A DNA stretch of 64,000 nucleotides from JADGRB01 sp036267635 (GTDB lineage Bacteria > Myxococcota_A > Polyangia > Fen-1088): assembly GCA_036267635.1 (NCBI GenBank), contig DATAVR010000032.1:1-64000 (forward strand), in the 5' to 3' direction. Below are positions 25,289 through 34,053 of the stretch, one piece after another. The stretch's first letter is position 1. Every line of letters begins with the position of its first letter. The notes beneath the pieces were generated by a model. It worked only from the letters and a program-made list of their open reading frames with translations. It was not told where the DNA came from and did no database searches. A program made the position numbers and the translations under genes.

Positions 25289-25317
25289 CGGACGGACGAA
25301 GTCACCTCGAGGCGATC

Positions 25318-26244
25318 ATGATCAATAGGTCGAGGCCGATCGTGTGCAGCATGCTGATGGGGCTGTTGATCGCGGAGCTGGCCGTTCCGGCGCGGGCCCA
25401 GGACAACAGGGTTCCGGAGGGACCTCCCTCGCGAGCCGAGTTCGCCAAGCTGCAGAGCGACGTGCGCGAGCAGCGGCAACTCATCATCCAGATGATGCAG
25501 ACGGAGCAGCAGCGCTACGACATGCTGCTGCGCCTCTTGCAGGGGCAGGGGGGCGGCACGCCGGTGCCCGGCCTCTCCGCCGCGCCGCCGCCGGGGTCGA
25601 ACGAGGCGGCCCCCGAGCCGGTGGCCGAGAAGCAGGCCAAGAAGGCGGCGGTCTCTCCCGCCGATCATCGCCCGGGATCGATCGAAGGAAAGGTGACCGT
25701 CGAGGGCGGCTCGGTCGAGGACGTCTACGTCTACGTCGAGAACGTCAAGATGCCGATCGCGCACCACAAGGTCGTAGAGATCAAGCAGGAGGGGCGTCAG
25801 TTCAACCCCCGCGTCGCGGTCGTGCAGACGGGAACCAGCCTGATGTTCCCCAACGTCGATTCCGTCTACCACAACGTCTTTTCCAACTCGCCCCGCAACA
25901 GCTTCGACCTCGGAACCTACCAGGCGGGCGAGAAGGCCCGCTCGGTCACCGTCACCGGGCCGGGGGTGGTGGAGATCTACTGCAACATCCACCAGAAGAT
26001 GAGCGCCAAGGTGCTGGTCGTTCCGAGCGTGCTCTACACCAAGGTGCGCGCTGACGGGACCTTCCGGATCGAGAACGTGCCGCCCGGAGTGCGGCGGGTG
26101 GTGGCCTGGAGCCCCGAAGCGAAGCCGGAGACGCAGAAGGTGGCCGTCAACGGCCCCACCGAGGTCTCGTTCACACTGGCGCACGAGGACTCCGCCGCCC
26201 ACACCAACAAGTTCGGCCAAGCCTACGGATCGTACCGGGACTAG
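25318..26244 (+). CDS. Periplasmic cupredoxin-like protein (methylamine-utilisation/plastocyanin-like) with carboxypeptidase-regulatory-like end
   Basis: 308 residues. Signal peptide 1-27 (PARAQD), then a coiled-coil segment (40-76), a Pro-rich linker and a cupredoxin fold (120-235). A complete type 1 copper ligand set can be read: His185 in SVYHNVFS, then Cys222, His225 and Met228 in IYCNIHQKM. A further beta module follows (TKVRADGTFRIENVPPG), like the carboxypeptidase-regulatory fold. This arrangement is known from proteins annotated as methylamine-utilisation cupredoxins that occur beside MauG-like di-haem proteins. Two such proteins are encoded 2-8 kb away. Likely role: periplasmic electron carrier. 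It is in an operon with the porin and the membrane kinase. Confidence 0.87.
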   Translation: MINRSRPIVCSMLMGLLIAELAVPARAQDNRVPEGPPSRAEFAKLQSDVREQRQLIIQMMQTEQQRYDMLLRLLQGQGGGTPVPGLSAAPPPGSNEAAPEPVAEKQAKKAAVSPADHRPGSIEGKVTVEGGSVEDVYVYVENVKMPIAHHKVVEIKQEGRQFNPRVAVVQTGTSLMFPNVDSVYHNVFSNSPRNSFDLGTYQAGEKARSVTVTGPGVVEIYCNIHQKMSAKVLVVPSVLYTKVRADGTFRIENVPPGVRRVVAWSPEAKPETQKVAVNGPTEVSFTLAHEDSAAHTNKFGQAYGSYRD

Positions 26245-26270
26245 TCGGGTCGCTGACGGGAAGGAGATCG

Positions 26271-28073
26271 ATGCGCAGAACACGCCTGTTGTTGGGGATC
26301 GCCCTCATCGTCGCGGGGACGGCGATGGGCGTGCTCGGCGTGCGCTCGGTCCTCGGCGACAGGGCGCATGCCCAGGCGATGTTGCTCCAGAGCGTGGCCG
26401 GCGAGGCGGACGCGCGCGGCGCGCGGGAGAAAAAGGCGGCCGAGAAGGAGGTCTGGGATGCGGCCCGGCTCGAACCGCTGGAGGCGGCGCTGCGGGCGCA
26501 CGTGGACGGCCCGACGCTGGTCGATCTGTTCGAGAACGAGGATTGGTGGCGTCCGTACCGGGGCGAGTTCCCCGTGGTGCGGGTGCGCGTAGGGGACAAG
26601 ACGACCGTCAGCCGAGGCCCCGAAGTCGGGCGCGGCGACGAGGAGGTGGTGGCGGAGGCCCGCAAGCGCCAGATCGCTTCGACCGTCGTGGAGGTCGGGG
26701 CGCAGAGCTACGTGATGGCGGCGGCCCATCTGCCCGGACCCGACGTCGACGCCGTGCTGTTGCTGGGCCGTCCCGTTGCGCTGGCGCCGGGCACGTCCGC
26801 GCCCGAGGCCGCCGCGGGAGGGCAGCTCAGCGAGCATAACGGCCTCTGGTTGCTGGCGCTCGGCATCGGGTTGGGGGGCGCCGCGCTGGTGATCTCCGGA
26901 CGTCGGAGCGTCGTCGTCGGCGCTGTCGTGCAGGGCGAGATTCCTCACGAGCCGACCTCGAAGTTCGGGACACCGGCCCGCCCGCGCGCCGGTCCCGCCC
27001 GCTCGGAGAGCGTCACGGCGCCCGAGCTCCGTCCCGGCCGGATCACCGACGGCAAGGCGGTCAGCATTCGCAGCCCGCAGGGGGCGGCGGCGAACCTGGC
27101 GGTGGCGCGACAGACTGGGCCGGTCGGCGTGGGAGCGATCTTCGGACGCTACAAGCTGGTCGATCGCCTCGGCGAGGGTGGCATGTCTGAGCTGTTCGTC
27201 GCCGAGGTCGCCGGCGTCGAGGGGTTCACGCGCAACTTCGTCCTCAAACGCCTGCGCCCGGAGCTCGCCCGGGAGAAGGAGGCCGTCTCGCAGTTCATCG
27301 ACGAGGCTCGCATGCAGGCTGGCCTCGTCCACTCGAACATCGTTCCGGTGTTCGACTTTGGCGTGGTGGCCGGCGAGTACTTCATGACCCAGGAGTACAT
27401 CGTCGGCCGCGACCTGGCTCGCTTCGTCGGCCGCCACATCGAGCGGCACGACGCTGGTTTGCCCGAGGCGATGGCCTACTACATCGCGCACGAGACGCTG
27501 CAGGCGCTGGCCTACGCGCACGATCAGCAGGACAAGGTCGGTTCGCCGATGGGAATCGTCCACCGCGACGTCTCGGCCGGCAACGTGATGGTGTCGCTGC
27601 TCGGCGAGGTGAAGCTGTCCGACTTCGGCATCGTGAAGTCGAACCGCCGGGTCAGCAAGACACAGGTCGGGATGGTGAAGGGGAACGCGAACTTCATGTC
27701 TCCCGAGCAGGCCCGCGGGCAGCCGGTCGATCGCCGCAGCGATCTCTTCTCGATGGCGCACGTCCTTTATTACTGTCTCTCCGGCGATCTGCTCTACACG
27801 GGGGAGAACGATCTCGACGTGCTCTACCGGGCCGCCAACGGCGTTACGCCGGAAGATCTGGCGCGGATCCGCAAGCTGCCCGACCCGGCGGCTTCGGTCC
27901 TGGAGAAGGCGCTCGCGTTCGACCCGGCCGAGCGGTTCCAATCGGCGGCCGAGTTTGCCGACGCGTTGGCCGCCCACGCCAGCGGGGGCAAGGGCGCCAC
28001 GGCGCGCATGATGCAGCACCTCTTCGGCGACGAGCTCCGGCGACAGACCACCGCCGCCGCCAACGCCGTCTGA
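26271..28073 (+). CDS. Membrane Ser/Thr protein kinase with extracytoplasmic sensor domain
   Basis: 600 residues. TM1 (7-25) and TM2 (about 190-210, GLWLLALGIGLGGAALVI) bracket a 165-residue extracytoplasmic domain I do not recognise. A flexible cytoplasmic linker follows, then a C-terminal protein kinase domain (290-570): Gly loop LGEGGMSELF, Lys326 in VLKRL, catalytic loop HRDVSAGNV (Asp433, Asn438), DFG (451-453) and FMSPEQARG. The HRDVSxxN loop replaces the usual HRDLKPxN and is common in myxobacterial kinases. The topology is the reverse of the usual PknB type, in which the sensor is C-terminal. A GGAG site precedes the ATG. As the third gene of the porin-cupredoxin operon it may sense periplasmic redox or copper state, which is inference. 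Confidence 0.88.
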   Translation: MRRTRLLLGIALIVAGTAMGVLGVRSVLGDRAHAQAMLLQSVAGEADARGAREKKAAEKEVWDAARLEPLEAALRAHVDGPTLVDLFENEDWWRPYRGEFPVVRVRVGDKTTVSRGPEVGRGDEEVVAEARKRQIASTVVEVGAQSYVMAAAHLPGPDVDAVLLLGRPVALAPGTSAPEAAAGGQLSEHNGLWLLALGIGLGGAALVISGRRSVVVGAVVQGEIPHEPTSKFGTPARPRAGPARSESVTAPELRPGRITDGKAVSIRSPQGAAANLAVARQTGPVGVGAIFGRYKLVDRLGEGGMSELFVAEVAGVEGFTRNFVLKRLRPELAREKEAVSQFIDEARMQAGLVHSNIVPVFDFGVVAGEYFMTQEYIVGRDLARFVGRHIERHDAGLPEAMAYYIAHETLQALAYAHDQQDKVGSPMGIVHRDVSAGNVMVSLLGEVKLSDFGIVKSNRRVSKTQVGMVKGNANFMSPEQARGQPVDRRSDLFSMAHVLYYCLSGDLLYTGENDLDVLYRAANGVTPEDLARIRKLPDPAASVLEKALAFDPAERFQSAAEFADALAAHASGGKGATARMMQHLFGDELRRQTTAAANAV

Positions 28074-28086
28074 GCCTGCGCTCGGC

Positions 28087-28512
28087 TCACCGGCGTTTAC
28101 CCCGCGTGGCCCGGCGGCGGGGCCGCACGTAGCAGACCACCTCGATGTTGTTTCGCTCGCTGTCCTTGACGAAGGCGGCGTAGTAGCTGGGACCGTACTC
28201 CGGACGAAGGCCGGGCTTGCCGTTGTCCTTGCCGCCGACCGCCCTGGCGGCGGCGTAGAACGCGTCGACCTCCTCTCGGTGGTCGACCCGAAACGCGTAG
28301 TGACCGCCACCCCCGGCGCGTCGATCGCGCGCCAACCAGAACACCTTTTCGTGGCCCGAGCCCATGCCGAACGCCGACGAGACGTCCAGGTTGATCTTCA
28401 TGCCGATGGCGCCCAGCGCCGCGCCGTAGAATCTCCGGGCGGCCTCGAGATTGCGAACCGGGCAGCTGATGTGGTCGAGCGCGACGATCTTGGTGTGCCC
28501 GACCGTGACCAT
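28087..28512 (-). CDS. VOC/glyoxalase-fold protein
   Basis: 141 residues of the vicinal-oxygen-chelate superfamily. It opens with IVALDHISCPVRNLEAARRFYGAALGA (ends quoted; a full VOC first beta-alpha-beta unit), continues with HYAFRVDHREEVDAFYAAA, and ends in YYAAFVKDSERNNIEVVC, whose Glu is the usual metal ligand (NxIEVV). The first metal ligand would be the His of ALDHIS. The C-terminal tail is Arg/Lys-rich. Members are metal-dependent lyases, dioxygenases or resistance proteins, and the exact reaction cannot be assigned. It lies 20 bp downstream of an unrecognised helical protein gene and is convergent with the kinase gene, 13 bp between stops. Confidence 0.85.
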   Translation of the reverse strand: MVTVGHTKIVALDHISCPVRNLEAARRFYGAALGAIGMKINLDVSSAFGMGSGHEKVFWLARDRRAGGGGHYAFRVDHREEVDAFYAAARAVGGKDNGKPGLRPEYGPSYYAAFVKDSERNNIEVVCYVRPRRRATRGKRR

Positions 28513-28532
28513 CTGGGGAGCCGGTCGAGCGC

Positions 28533-28877
28533 CTATGCCGTGGCCGACAAGAGGAGGACCAGCGCCTCCGCCCGGTCGCTGAAGAGCCGAAGATCTGGGA
28601 TCTGCCGCCGGGTCTCTTGCTCGAGCTGATCAACCAGCAGGGAGAGCTCGAGCCCATTCCGGAGGGTCACGAAGATGGCATCGGGTCCCACGTGCGAGCG
28701 AAGAAACGCGACCACCTTCTCCATCGTATGCCGCTGACCGGCGACGGTCTGCGGCTGCATGTCCTCCAGCATCTCCCGGATGACCCGAAGCTGCCGCTGA
28801 AACAGCGACCTTCCTTCGGCGCGACGCTCTCTGGCTGGGCCGACGTAGTCGCTGCTGCTGGGAACGAGCGCTCTCAC
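28533..28877 (-). CDS. Small helical protein of an unrecognised family (paralogue of 45458-45793)
   Basis: 114 residues starting at a GTG (an AAGA stretch precedes it); an internal start is possible. It has no signal or membrane segment and is mostly helical, with QRQLRVIREMLEDM, AGQRHTMEKVVAFLR and LLVDQLEQETRRQIP. The central 75 residues align without gaps to the 111-residue protein at 45458-45793: AGQxHxMxK....LR, then exactly 23 residues later LExE, then a conserved Pro and Phe. I do not know this family. It sits between the end of the second RND operon and a VOC gene, all on the minus strand. Confidence 0.68.
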   Translation of the reverse strand: MRALVPSSSDYVGPARERRAEGRSLFQRQLRVIREMLEDMQPQTVAGQRHTMEKVVAFLRSHVGPDAIFVTLRNGLELSLLVDQLEQETRRQIPDLRLFSDRAEALVLLLSATA

Positions 28878-28941
28878 GAGATCTTCTGTAGGAATTGATT
28901 TGGAACCCGCAATAGCCCAACCGGCCGATCGTGAGCGGGAG

Positions 28942-31900
28942 CTATGAATTGAGGCCCCGACGTAGGCCCGGGCGCCTCCAGGACGAGACCCGGGCGCGGG
29001 CGTCTTGCATCAACAGGTAGAGCGCCGGCGTGAAGAAGAGGTTCAGCACCGTCGACAGCAAGAGGCCACCGAAGAGGGCGGTCCCCATGGAGTGCCGCCC
29101 GTTGGCGCCGGAGCCGCTGGCGAAGACCAGCGGCAGGATGCCGAGCAGGAAGGCGAAGGAGGTCATCAGGATGGGCCGCAGACGCAGGAGGGTCGCCTCG
29201 GCGACCGCGTCGGGGGCGCTCGCACCCTTGGCGCGAAGCTGCTCGGCGAACTCGACGATCAGGATGGCGTTCTTGCTGGCCAGGCCGATCAGCATGAGGA
29301 GCCCGATCTGACAGAAGACGTCGTTGCTGAGCCCCCGTAGCTTCTGGGCGACGAGCGCTCCCAGCAGCGCCAGCGGTACGGCGAGGATGATGACGAACGG
29401 CAAGCTGAAGCTCTCGTACTGGGCGGAGAGCACCAGGAAGACGAAGGTCAGGCCGAGGATGAAGATCACCAGCGCCTGGCTCCCGGCGCGCACCTCCTCC
29501 CAGGAGATGCCGGACCATTCGAAGCCGAGCTCGGCGGGCAACACCCGGTGGGCGGCGGTCTCCATGGCGGCGATCGCCTCGCCGCTCGAGGTGCCGGGCG
29601 TCGGCGTCCCCGCCAGCTCGATCGAGCGGAAGAGGTTGTAGTGGCTGATGACGGGCGGGCCGGAGGCGGTCTTCACGCGCACCAGGTTGTCGAGCGACAC
29701 CAGCGCGCCCGCCTGCGACCGGACGTAGAGCTCGCCGATGTCGCGCGGCTGGTCCCGGTAAGCGGCCGCGGCCTGGGCGTAGACGCGGTAGGCGCGCGGC
29801 CCGAAGTCGAAGTCGTTCACGTACTCGGATCCGAGGTAGACGCCGAGCGCGTCGCCGACCTGATCGATCGATACGCCGACGCTCTTGGCCTTCTCGCGGT
29901 CGATCGTCACCTGCAGCTGGGGATCGTCGACGCTGAACGTGGAGAAGAGGCCCCCCACGCGTCCGCTGCGCATCGCCTCGGCGGTCAGGCCCTGGCTCGC
30001 CTCTGCCAGCGTGCTGAAGTCGGTGCCGCCGCCCCGATCGAGCAGCTCGAAGGTGAAGCCGCCGGTCGATCCCTGCCCCTGGATCGGCGGCGGCAGGAAG
30101 GGGACCACGATCGCGCCCGGGATCGCCCCCAGCTTGCGCTGCATGTCGGCGATCACCGCCTGGGCGGAGTGGGCCTTCCCTTCGCGGTCGGTGACCGGCG
30201 AGAGGCTGACGAAGATGATGGCGCGGTTGGCGCTGTTGCCGGCGAAGTTGAACCCCAGCACGGAGAAGACGTGCCGGACCTCGGGGCGGCTCTTGAGCCG
30301 CGCCTCTACCTGCTTGGCGACGCCGGTCATGTAGTCGAGCGACGCGCCCTGCGGGCCGATCATCTGCACGATGAAGTAGTTCTGGTCCTCGTCGGGGACG
30401 AACCCGGTGGGGACGGCGCGGAACACCAGCAGGGTCAGCGCCAGGCCGGCCACGAAGGCGGCCCCCACCCAGCCGAGGTGGTGGAGCAGCCACCCGAGCG
30501 CGTGGCGGTAGTGCTCGCGGGTGGCGTCGAATCCCCGGTTGAACCAGCGGAAGAGCGCAAAGTGATGTTCCCGCTCGGGCCGCAGCAGGAGCCCGGCCAG
30601 CGCGGGCGACAGCGTCAGCGCGTTGAACGCCGAGATGGCCACCGAAAACGCGATGGTCAGCGAGAATTGCCGGTAGAGGCGCCCGGTCGTGCCCGAAAGA
30701 AAGGCGACCGGCACGAACACCGCCACCAGCACCAGCGAGGTGGCGATCACCGCGCCCGCCACCTCGCCCATCGCTCGGACGGCGGCGGCGTGGGCGTCGC
30801 CGCGCGTCTCGCCGAGGTTGCGGGCGATGTTCTCGACCACCACGATCGCGTCGTCGACCACCAGCCCGGTGGCGAGGACGATCCCGAACAGCGTCAGCGT
30901 GTTGACCGAAAACCCGAACGCCTTGACGAAGGCGAAGGTGCCGATCAGCGACACGGGGATGGTGACGCTGGGGATGACGGTGGCGCGCCAATCCTGGAGA
31001 AAAAGGAAGATGACCACGATGACCAGCACAATCGCCTCGAGCAGCGTCTTTAGGACCTCGCGGATCGATTCGCGCACGGCGGTCGTGGGGTTGAAGGCGA
31101 TCTCGTACTTCATGGACGGCGGAAAGCCGACGGCGAGCCGGTTCAGCGTCGCCCGGATGGCGGCCTCCAATTGCAGCGCGTTGGCGTCGGGTTGCTGGAA
31201 CACCCCCAGCCCGACGGCGTCGCGGCCGTCGAAGCGGAGGTTCAGGGAATAGTCCTCGGCGCCCAGCTCCGCGGTGCCGACGTCGCGCAGCAGCACCAGC
31301 CCGCCGTTGGCGCTGCGCCTCAGCACCAGCTGCTCGAACTCGTGCGGATCGGTCAGGCGTCCGGCGACCGTCACGCTGATCTGGAAGGTCTGCCCGGCCG
31401 GCGCGGGCGGGCGGCCGACCTGCCCCGCCGCGATGATCGCGTTCTGCTCGCGCAGCGCCGCGACGACGTCCGAGGCGGTCAGCCCACGCGCGGTGAGCCG
31501 CACCGGGTCGAGCCAGAGCCGCATGGCGTACTTGCGCTCGCCGAAGATCCGCACGTCCGCCGCACCGGGGATGCGCTTGATCTCGTCGCGCACGTAGAGA
31601 TCGAGGTAGTTGCTGATGAAGATGTTGCTGAGCGAATTGTCGTCGGAATAGAAGCCCGCGGCGATCACGATGGCGGGGGAGGTCTTGATCACCGTGACCC
31701 CGGTGTTCTTCACCTCGACCGGGAGGCGCGGCAACGCCGTGCTGACGCGGTTCTGCACCTCGACGGCCGCCAGATCCTTGTTCCGGCCGACGTCGAAGGT
31801 GGCCACGATGCTGCTGGTGCCGTCGCTGGCGCTGGTCGAGGTGAGGTAGCGCATCCCTTCGGCGCCGTTGATCTCCTGCTCGAGCGGCGTGGTGACCGCC

Positions 31901-32085
31901 GACTCCACCGCCTGCGCGCTGGCGCCCACGTAGACGCTCTGCACCTGGACCTGCGGCGCCGCCAGCTCGGGGTACTGGGCGACGGGCAGGGTCGGGATGC
32001 TGACCGCCCCCGCCAGCACGATGAAGATCGCGCAGACCGTGGCGAAGATCGGGCGTTTGATGAAGAACTCCGAAAACACCCTCAA
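28942..32085 (-). CDS. RND multidrug efflux permease (AcrB/MexB-like, HAE1)
   Basis: 1047 residues, the normal length for the family. The N-terminus FSEFFIKRPIFATV is the classic AcrB-type opening. Other signatures are ELAAPQVQVQSVYVGASAQ, TGLVVDDAIVVVENIARNL (TM4 Asp pair), FLSGTTGRLYRQFSLTIAFS and LIGLASKNAILIVEFAEQL. Two start choices exist. A TTG at 32085 overlaps the adaptor stop (TTGA) and has AAGGA 6 bp upstream. A GTG at 32079 would give the canonical N-terminus but poor spacing. It is the second gene of an adaptor-pump operon. No TolC is adjacent, so it presumably shares an outer-membrane channel encoded elsewhere, perhaps that at 11-12.5 kb. Confidence 0.94.
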   Translation of the reverse strand: MRVFSEFFIKRPIFATVCAIFIVLAGAVSIPTLPVAQYPELAAPQVQVQSVYVGASAQAVESAVTTPLEQEINGAEGMRYLTSTSASDGTSSIVATFDVGRNKDLAAVEVQNRVSTALPRLPVEVKNTGVTVIKTSPAIVIAAGFYSDDNSLSNIFISNYLDLYVRDEIKRIPGAADVRIFGERKYAMRLWLDPVRLTARGLTASDVVAALREQNAIIAAGQVGRPPAPAGQTFQISVTVAGRLTDPHEFEQLVLRRSANGGLVLLRDVGTAELGAEDYSLNLRFDGRDAVGLGVFQQPDANALQLEAAIRATLNRLAVGFPPSMKYEIAFNPTTAVRESIREVLKTLLEAIVLVIVVIFLFLQDWRATVIPSVTIPVSLIGTFAFVKAFGFSVNTLTLFGIVLATGLVVDDAIVVVENIARNLGETRGDAHAAAVRAMGEVAGAVIATSLVLVAVFVPVAFLSGTTGRLYRQFSLTIAFSVAISAFNALTLSPALAGLLLRPEREHHFALFRWFNRGFDATREHYRHALGWLLHHLGWVGAAFVAGLALTLLVFRAVPTGFVPDEDQNYFIVQMIGPQGASLDYMTGVAKQVEARLKSRPEVRHVFSVLGFNFAGNSANRAIIFVSLSPVTDREGKAHSAQAVIADMQRKLGAIPGAIVVPFLPPPIQGQGSTGGFTFELLDRGGGTDFSTLAEASQGLTAEAMRSGRVGGLFSTFSVDDPQLQVTIDREKAKSVGVSIDQVGDALGVYLGSEYVNDFDFGPRAYRVYAQAAAAYRDQPRDIGELYVRSQAGALVSLDNLVRVKTASGPPVISHYNLFRSIELAGTPTPGTSSGEAIAAMETAAHRVLPAELGFEWSGISWEEVRAGSQALVIFILGLTFVFLVLSAQYESFSLPFVIILAVPLALLGALVAQKLRGLSNDVFCQIGLLMLIGLASKNAILIVEFAEQLRAKGASAPDAVAEATLLRLRPILMTSFAFLLGILPLVFASGSGANGRHSMGTALFGGLLLSTVLNLFFTPALYLLMQDARARVSSWRRPGLRRGLNS

Positions 32086-33215
32086 CCACCATCCTTCGAC
32101 GGGGGTTGGCCGGCGGGCGGAGCCGGGAGCGGCGCGACGTGGGCGCCGGGACGAAGCTTTTGGACGCCCGAGACGACGATGCGCTCGCCAGCCCGCAGCC
32201 CGCCCGTCACCGGATAGCTTTGCCCTTGGATCGGCCCGATCTGGATGGCGCGCAACGCCGCCGTCAGGGCACCGTCCGTGCCGCTCACGACCCAGACGAA
32301 GGCCTGTCCGGCACGCCGTTGCACCGAGAGCACCGGCACCACCGGGCCGTCGTACTTGCGCCAGACGATCCGGGCGCGCACGAACTGCGCGGCGCGCAGC
32401 CGGCCGGCCCGATTGTCCACGCTGGCCTTGACCAGGACCATCTGGGTCGCCGGATCGGCGCGCGGGGAGACGAAGCTGACCTCGCTCGGCGCGATGACCT
32501 CGCCGGCGACGTCGACGATCTCGACGAGGGTCCCCAGCTTCAAGGTCGCCGCTCGTTCCAGCGGCACGTCGACGTAGGCCTCGAGGGCGCTGTTGTCGTC
32601 GAGCGTGGTGAGCAGCGTCTGCGACGTCACCAGGTCGCCGACGCGCACCGGAATGTCGCCGACCGTCCCCCCCACCGGCGCCGCCACTTGGTAGTAGCGC
32701 AGCTCGACCGCCTGGGCGCGCGTCTGGGCCTCGGTGGCGCTCGCGTTTGCTTCCGCCTGCCGCACCCCGTTTTGAGCTTGATCGAAGTCCTGCCTGGTCG
32801 CCGCGCCCCTATTGAAGAGACGCTCGATGCGATCGTACTGCTTGCGTGCCAGGTCGAGGCTGGCCACGTTCGCCTGGTGGATGGCCTGCTGGCTGCTGAC
32901 CGCCGCGCGCTGGCGGGACGGATCGATGTCGATCAGCGGGGCGCGCGGCTGAACTTCATCGCCGGAGCTGACCAGAATCTTGGAAACATGACCTTCGACC
33001 AGCGGTTGGATCTGCACCGATTGCCGCGAGCGCAACACGCCCACGTACTCCGTGGCGTCGCGCAGGGGGACCGACTTGACGGCCTCGATCGACACCGGCA
33101 TGGGAGGTCGCCCGGCGGGCTGCCCCGAACTGGAGCGCCCCTCTCGCCCACACCCGGCGACCGCCAGAAGGAGGCAGACAGCATGTGCAGCCGGCGTATG
33201 TGCCGTCGATGGCAA
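32082..33215 (-). CDS. RND efflux periplasmic adaptor lipoprotein (MexA/AcrA-like)
   Basis: About 377 residues. A lipobox (LLAVAGC) makes this a lipid-anchored adaptor. Domains follow the AcrA plan: barrel-sandwich half VGVLRSRQSVQIQPLVEGHV, a helical hairpin (QAIHQANVASLDLARKQYD), the second half (YYQVAAPVGGTVGDIPVRVG), a beta-barrel and a membrane-proximal domain ending in GLRAGERIVVSGVQKLRPG. The start is uncertain: the frame is open to a GTG at 33305, but the TTG at 33215 places the hydrophobic signal nearer the N-terminus. Neither has a good ribosome site. The stop overlaps the pump start by 4 bp. Confidence 0.85.
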   Translation of the reverse strand: MPSTAHTPAAHAVCLLLAVAGCGREGRSSSGQPAGRPPMPVSIEAVKSVPLRDATEYVGVLRSRQSVQIQPLVEGHVSKILVSSGDEVQPRAPLIDIDPSRQRAAVSSQQAIHQANVASLDLARKQYDRIERLFNRGAATRQDFDQAQNGVRQAEANASATEAQTRAQAVELRYYQVAAPVGGTVGDIPVRVGDLVTSQTLLTTLDDNSALEAYVDVPLERAATLKLGTLVEIVDVAGEVIAPSEVSFVSPRADPATQMVLVKASVDNRAGRLRAAQFVRARIVWRKYDGPVVPVLSVQRRAGQAFVWVVSGTDGALTAALRAIQIGPIQGQSYPVTGGLRAGERIVVSGVQKLRPGAHVAPLPAPPAGQPPSKDGG

Positions 33216-33387
33216 ACGAACGCGAAGGTGGTCATGGGGTCGACCGCCCGCAAGGCCCGTCGGCGCGGGAGCAGGAAGACAGCGGGCCTCGCCCCACACC
33301 TTCACCCGCTGGCGGTGTGCGTCGTCGGTGGGCGGTCCTTCCGTGGCACGCGCTTTGGATGCCGGTCGGTGCGTCGAGATTTGGGTC

Positions 33388-34008
33388 TCAGCCGGCGCGC
33401 CGTTTGCGCGGCGGGTGCAGCGTCTCGCCGCGGGCGCACATCGCGACGAAGGTCTCGATGCGCCGCGCGCGCGTCTCGGGACGCTTGGCCGCCTGCACCC
33501 GGTAGAGGATGGCGTAGCGGTTCGCGCCGTCGAGCGCCTCGAAGAACACCCGCGCCTTGGCCTCGCGCGCGAAGGCCCGCGCGAGATCGGGCGGAACCGT
33601 CGCCGCGCGCGCGCCGTCGTAGGCGCGGTCCCAGCGTCCGTCCCGGCGGGCCCGCTCGATCTCGGCCAGACCAGGCGCCTCCATCTCGCCGGTCGCGATG
33701 AGCGCCTCGGCCTTGGCGCGGTTGATCTTCGACCAGCCGCTGCGCGGCCCGCGCGGCGTGAACCGCTGCAGCCAGGCGCCAGCGTCGAGCGCTCGCTTTT
33801 GGCCGTCGATCCACCCCCAGGCGAGCGCCGCCTCGACCGCCGCCGCGTAGGTCAGCGCGGAGTGGCCCTTGGAGGGGCCCTCGATCGACACCTTGGGAAT
33901 GCGCAGAAGGACGCCCGGCGATCGGGCGTGGTGCGCGCGCAGCCAGGCACGCCAGCCCGCCGGCGTGGGCATTGAAAGAATGGCTGTCGCGTTCGTCGAG
34001 GTCGTCAT
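33388..34008 (-). CDS. YdeI/OmpD-associated-family protein
   Basis: 206 residues, cytoplasmic. The family pattern is clear: an N-terminal domain with WRAWLRAHHARSPGVLLRI and LTYAAAVEAALAWGWIDGQ, then RFTPRGPRSGWSKINRAKAE (ends of a conserved block), and a C-terminal bacteriocin-protection-like region with FFEALDGANRYAILYRVQAA followed by a basic helix (RPETRARRIETFV). Members are widespread and poorly understood; some are linked with envelope or antimicrobial-peptide protection. It stands alone between the RND operon and the GH28 gene. Length is normal and no oddities were noted. Confidence 0.88.
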   Translation of the reverse strand: MTTSTNATAILSMPTPAGWRAWLRAHHARSPGVLLRIPKVSIEGPSKGHSALTYAAAVEAALAWGWIDGQKRALDAGAWLQRFTPRGPRSGWSKINRAKAEALIATGEMEAPGLAEIERARRDGRWDRAYDGARAATVPPDLARAFAREAKARVFFEALDGANRYAILYRVQAAKRPETRARRIETFVAMCARGETLHPPRKRRAG

Positions 34009-34053
34009 TCGACGAGCCGGGACGATAGCGTGAACGGCGCCAGGCGGCGTCGC

